This document shows, one piece after another, positions 5,212 through 5,322 of a DNA stretch of 5,322 bases. Location of the stretch: assembly GCA_025929855.1 (NCBI GenBank), contig JAICPK010000072.1:1-5322 (forward strand). The letters are read 5' to 3'. Each line of letters opens with the position of its first letter. Position 1 is the stretch's first letter. The DNA is from Nitrososphaera sp. GTDB lineage: Archaea; Thermoproteota; Nitrososphaeria; Nitrososphaerales; Nitrososphaeraceae. The position numbers were made by a program, and so were the translations under genes. Below the pieces are notes generated by a model. It was given only the letters and a program-made list of their open reading frames with translations, was not told where the DNA came from and ran no database searches.

Positions 5212-5322
5212 TCTTTCATTGAGCCGCACTTGGCATCATGGAGCTAGTGTATATGAACGCACACACGGACTCGTTTTCACAACTTCACAACACTGATAAT
5301 CTTTTGACGTTTAAGATTATTA

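Noticed and set aside
5238..5322. Plus-strand frame starting at ATG 5238 and open to the right edge
   Set aside because: Only 28 codons are visible with no recognisable sequence, and it lies in the presumed promoter area of cbiX. An exact tandem TTCACAAC pair (5276-5291) lies inside it but is too short to interpret.

Overview
The window looks like a piece of an ammonia-oxidising archaeon (Nitrososphaeria/Thaumarchaeota), possibly a soil-type lineage. An archaeal aIF2-alpha/Nop10 translation pair lies next to four cobalamin (vitamin B12) biosynthesis genes. Coding sequence has intermediate GC and the spacers are clearly AT-richer. Upstream regions carry TATA-like elements and little Shine-Dalgarno signal. 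The lineage is an inference from protein resemblance and was not checked by any search.

Layout. Left end, minus strand: aIF2-alpha (143-973) followed by Nop10 (1-146, cut by the window edge), joined by a 4-base ATGA stop/start overlap. Next is a 475-base AT-rich spacer (974-1448) in which I see no convincing gene. Then come cob(I)yrinic acid a,c-diamide adenosyltransferase (1449-1982, minus) and, divergently, cobyrinic acid a,c-diamide synthase (2358-3728, plus). They are separated by a 375-base spacer that holds promoters and three consecutive inverted repeats. On the right, minus strand, are sirohydrochlorin cobaltochelatase CbiX (4414-5172) and precorrin-8X methylmutase CobH/CbiC (3717-4358), in that transcription order. 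CobH and the synthase gene overlap tail to tail by 12 bases. The last 150 bases hold the CbiX promoter area and no supported gene.

How the genes work together. CbiX inserts cobalt early, into sirohydrochlorin. CobH/CbiC moves a methyl group from C-11 to C-12 to give cobyrinate. CobB/CbiA amidates side chains a and c using glutamine and ATP. The adenosyltransferase then adds the 5'-deoxyadenosyl upper ligand. The set therefore samples early, middle and late steps; the remaining corrin-ring genes must lie elsewhere.

The most interesting non-coding signal is at 2154-2302: a perfect 7-bp stem, a 14-bp bulged stem and a 13-base inverted repeat with one mismatch, in a row, in the spacer between two divergent B12 genes. 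It could be a structured leader RNA, a small RNA or a set of operators. It does not resemble the known cobalamin riboswitch core as I remember it.
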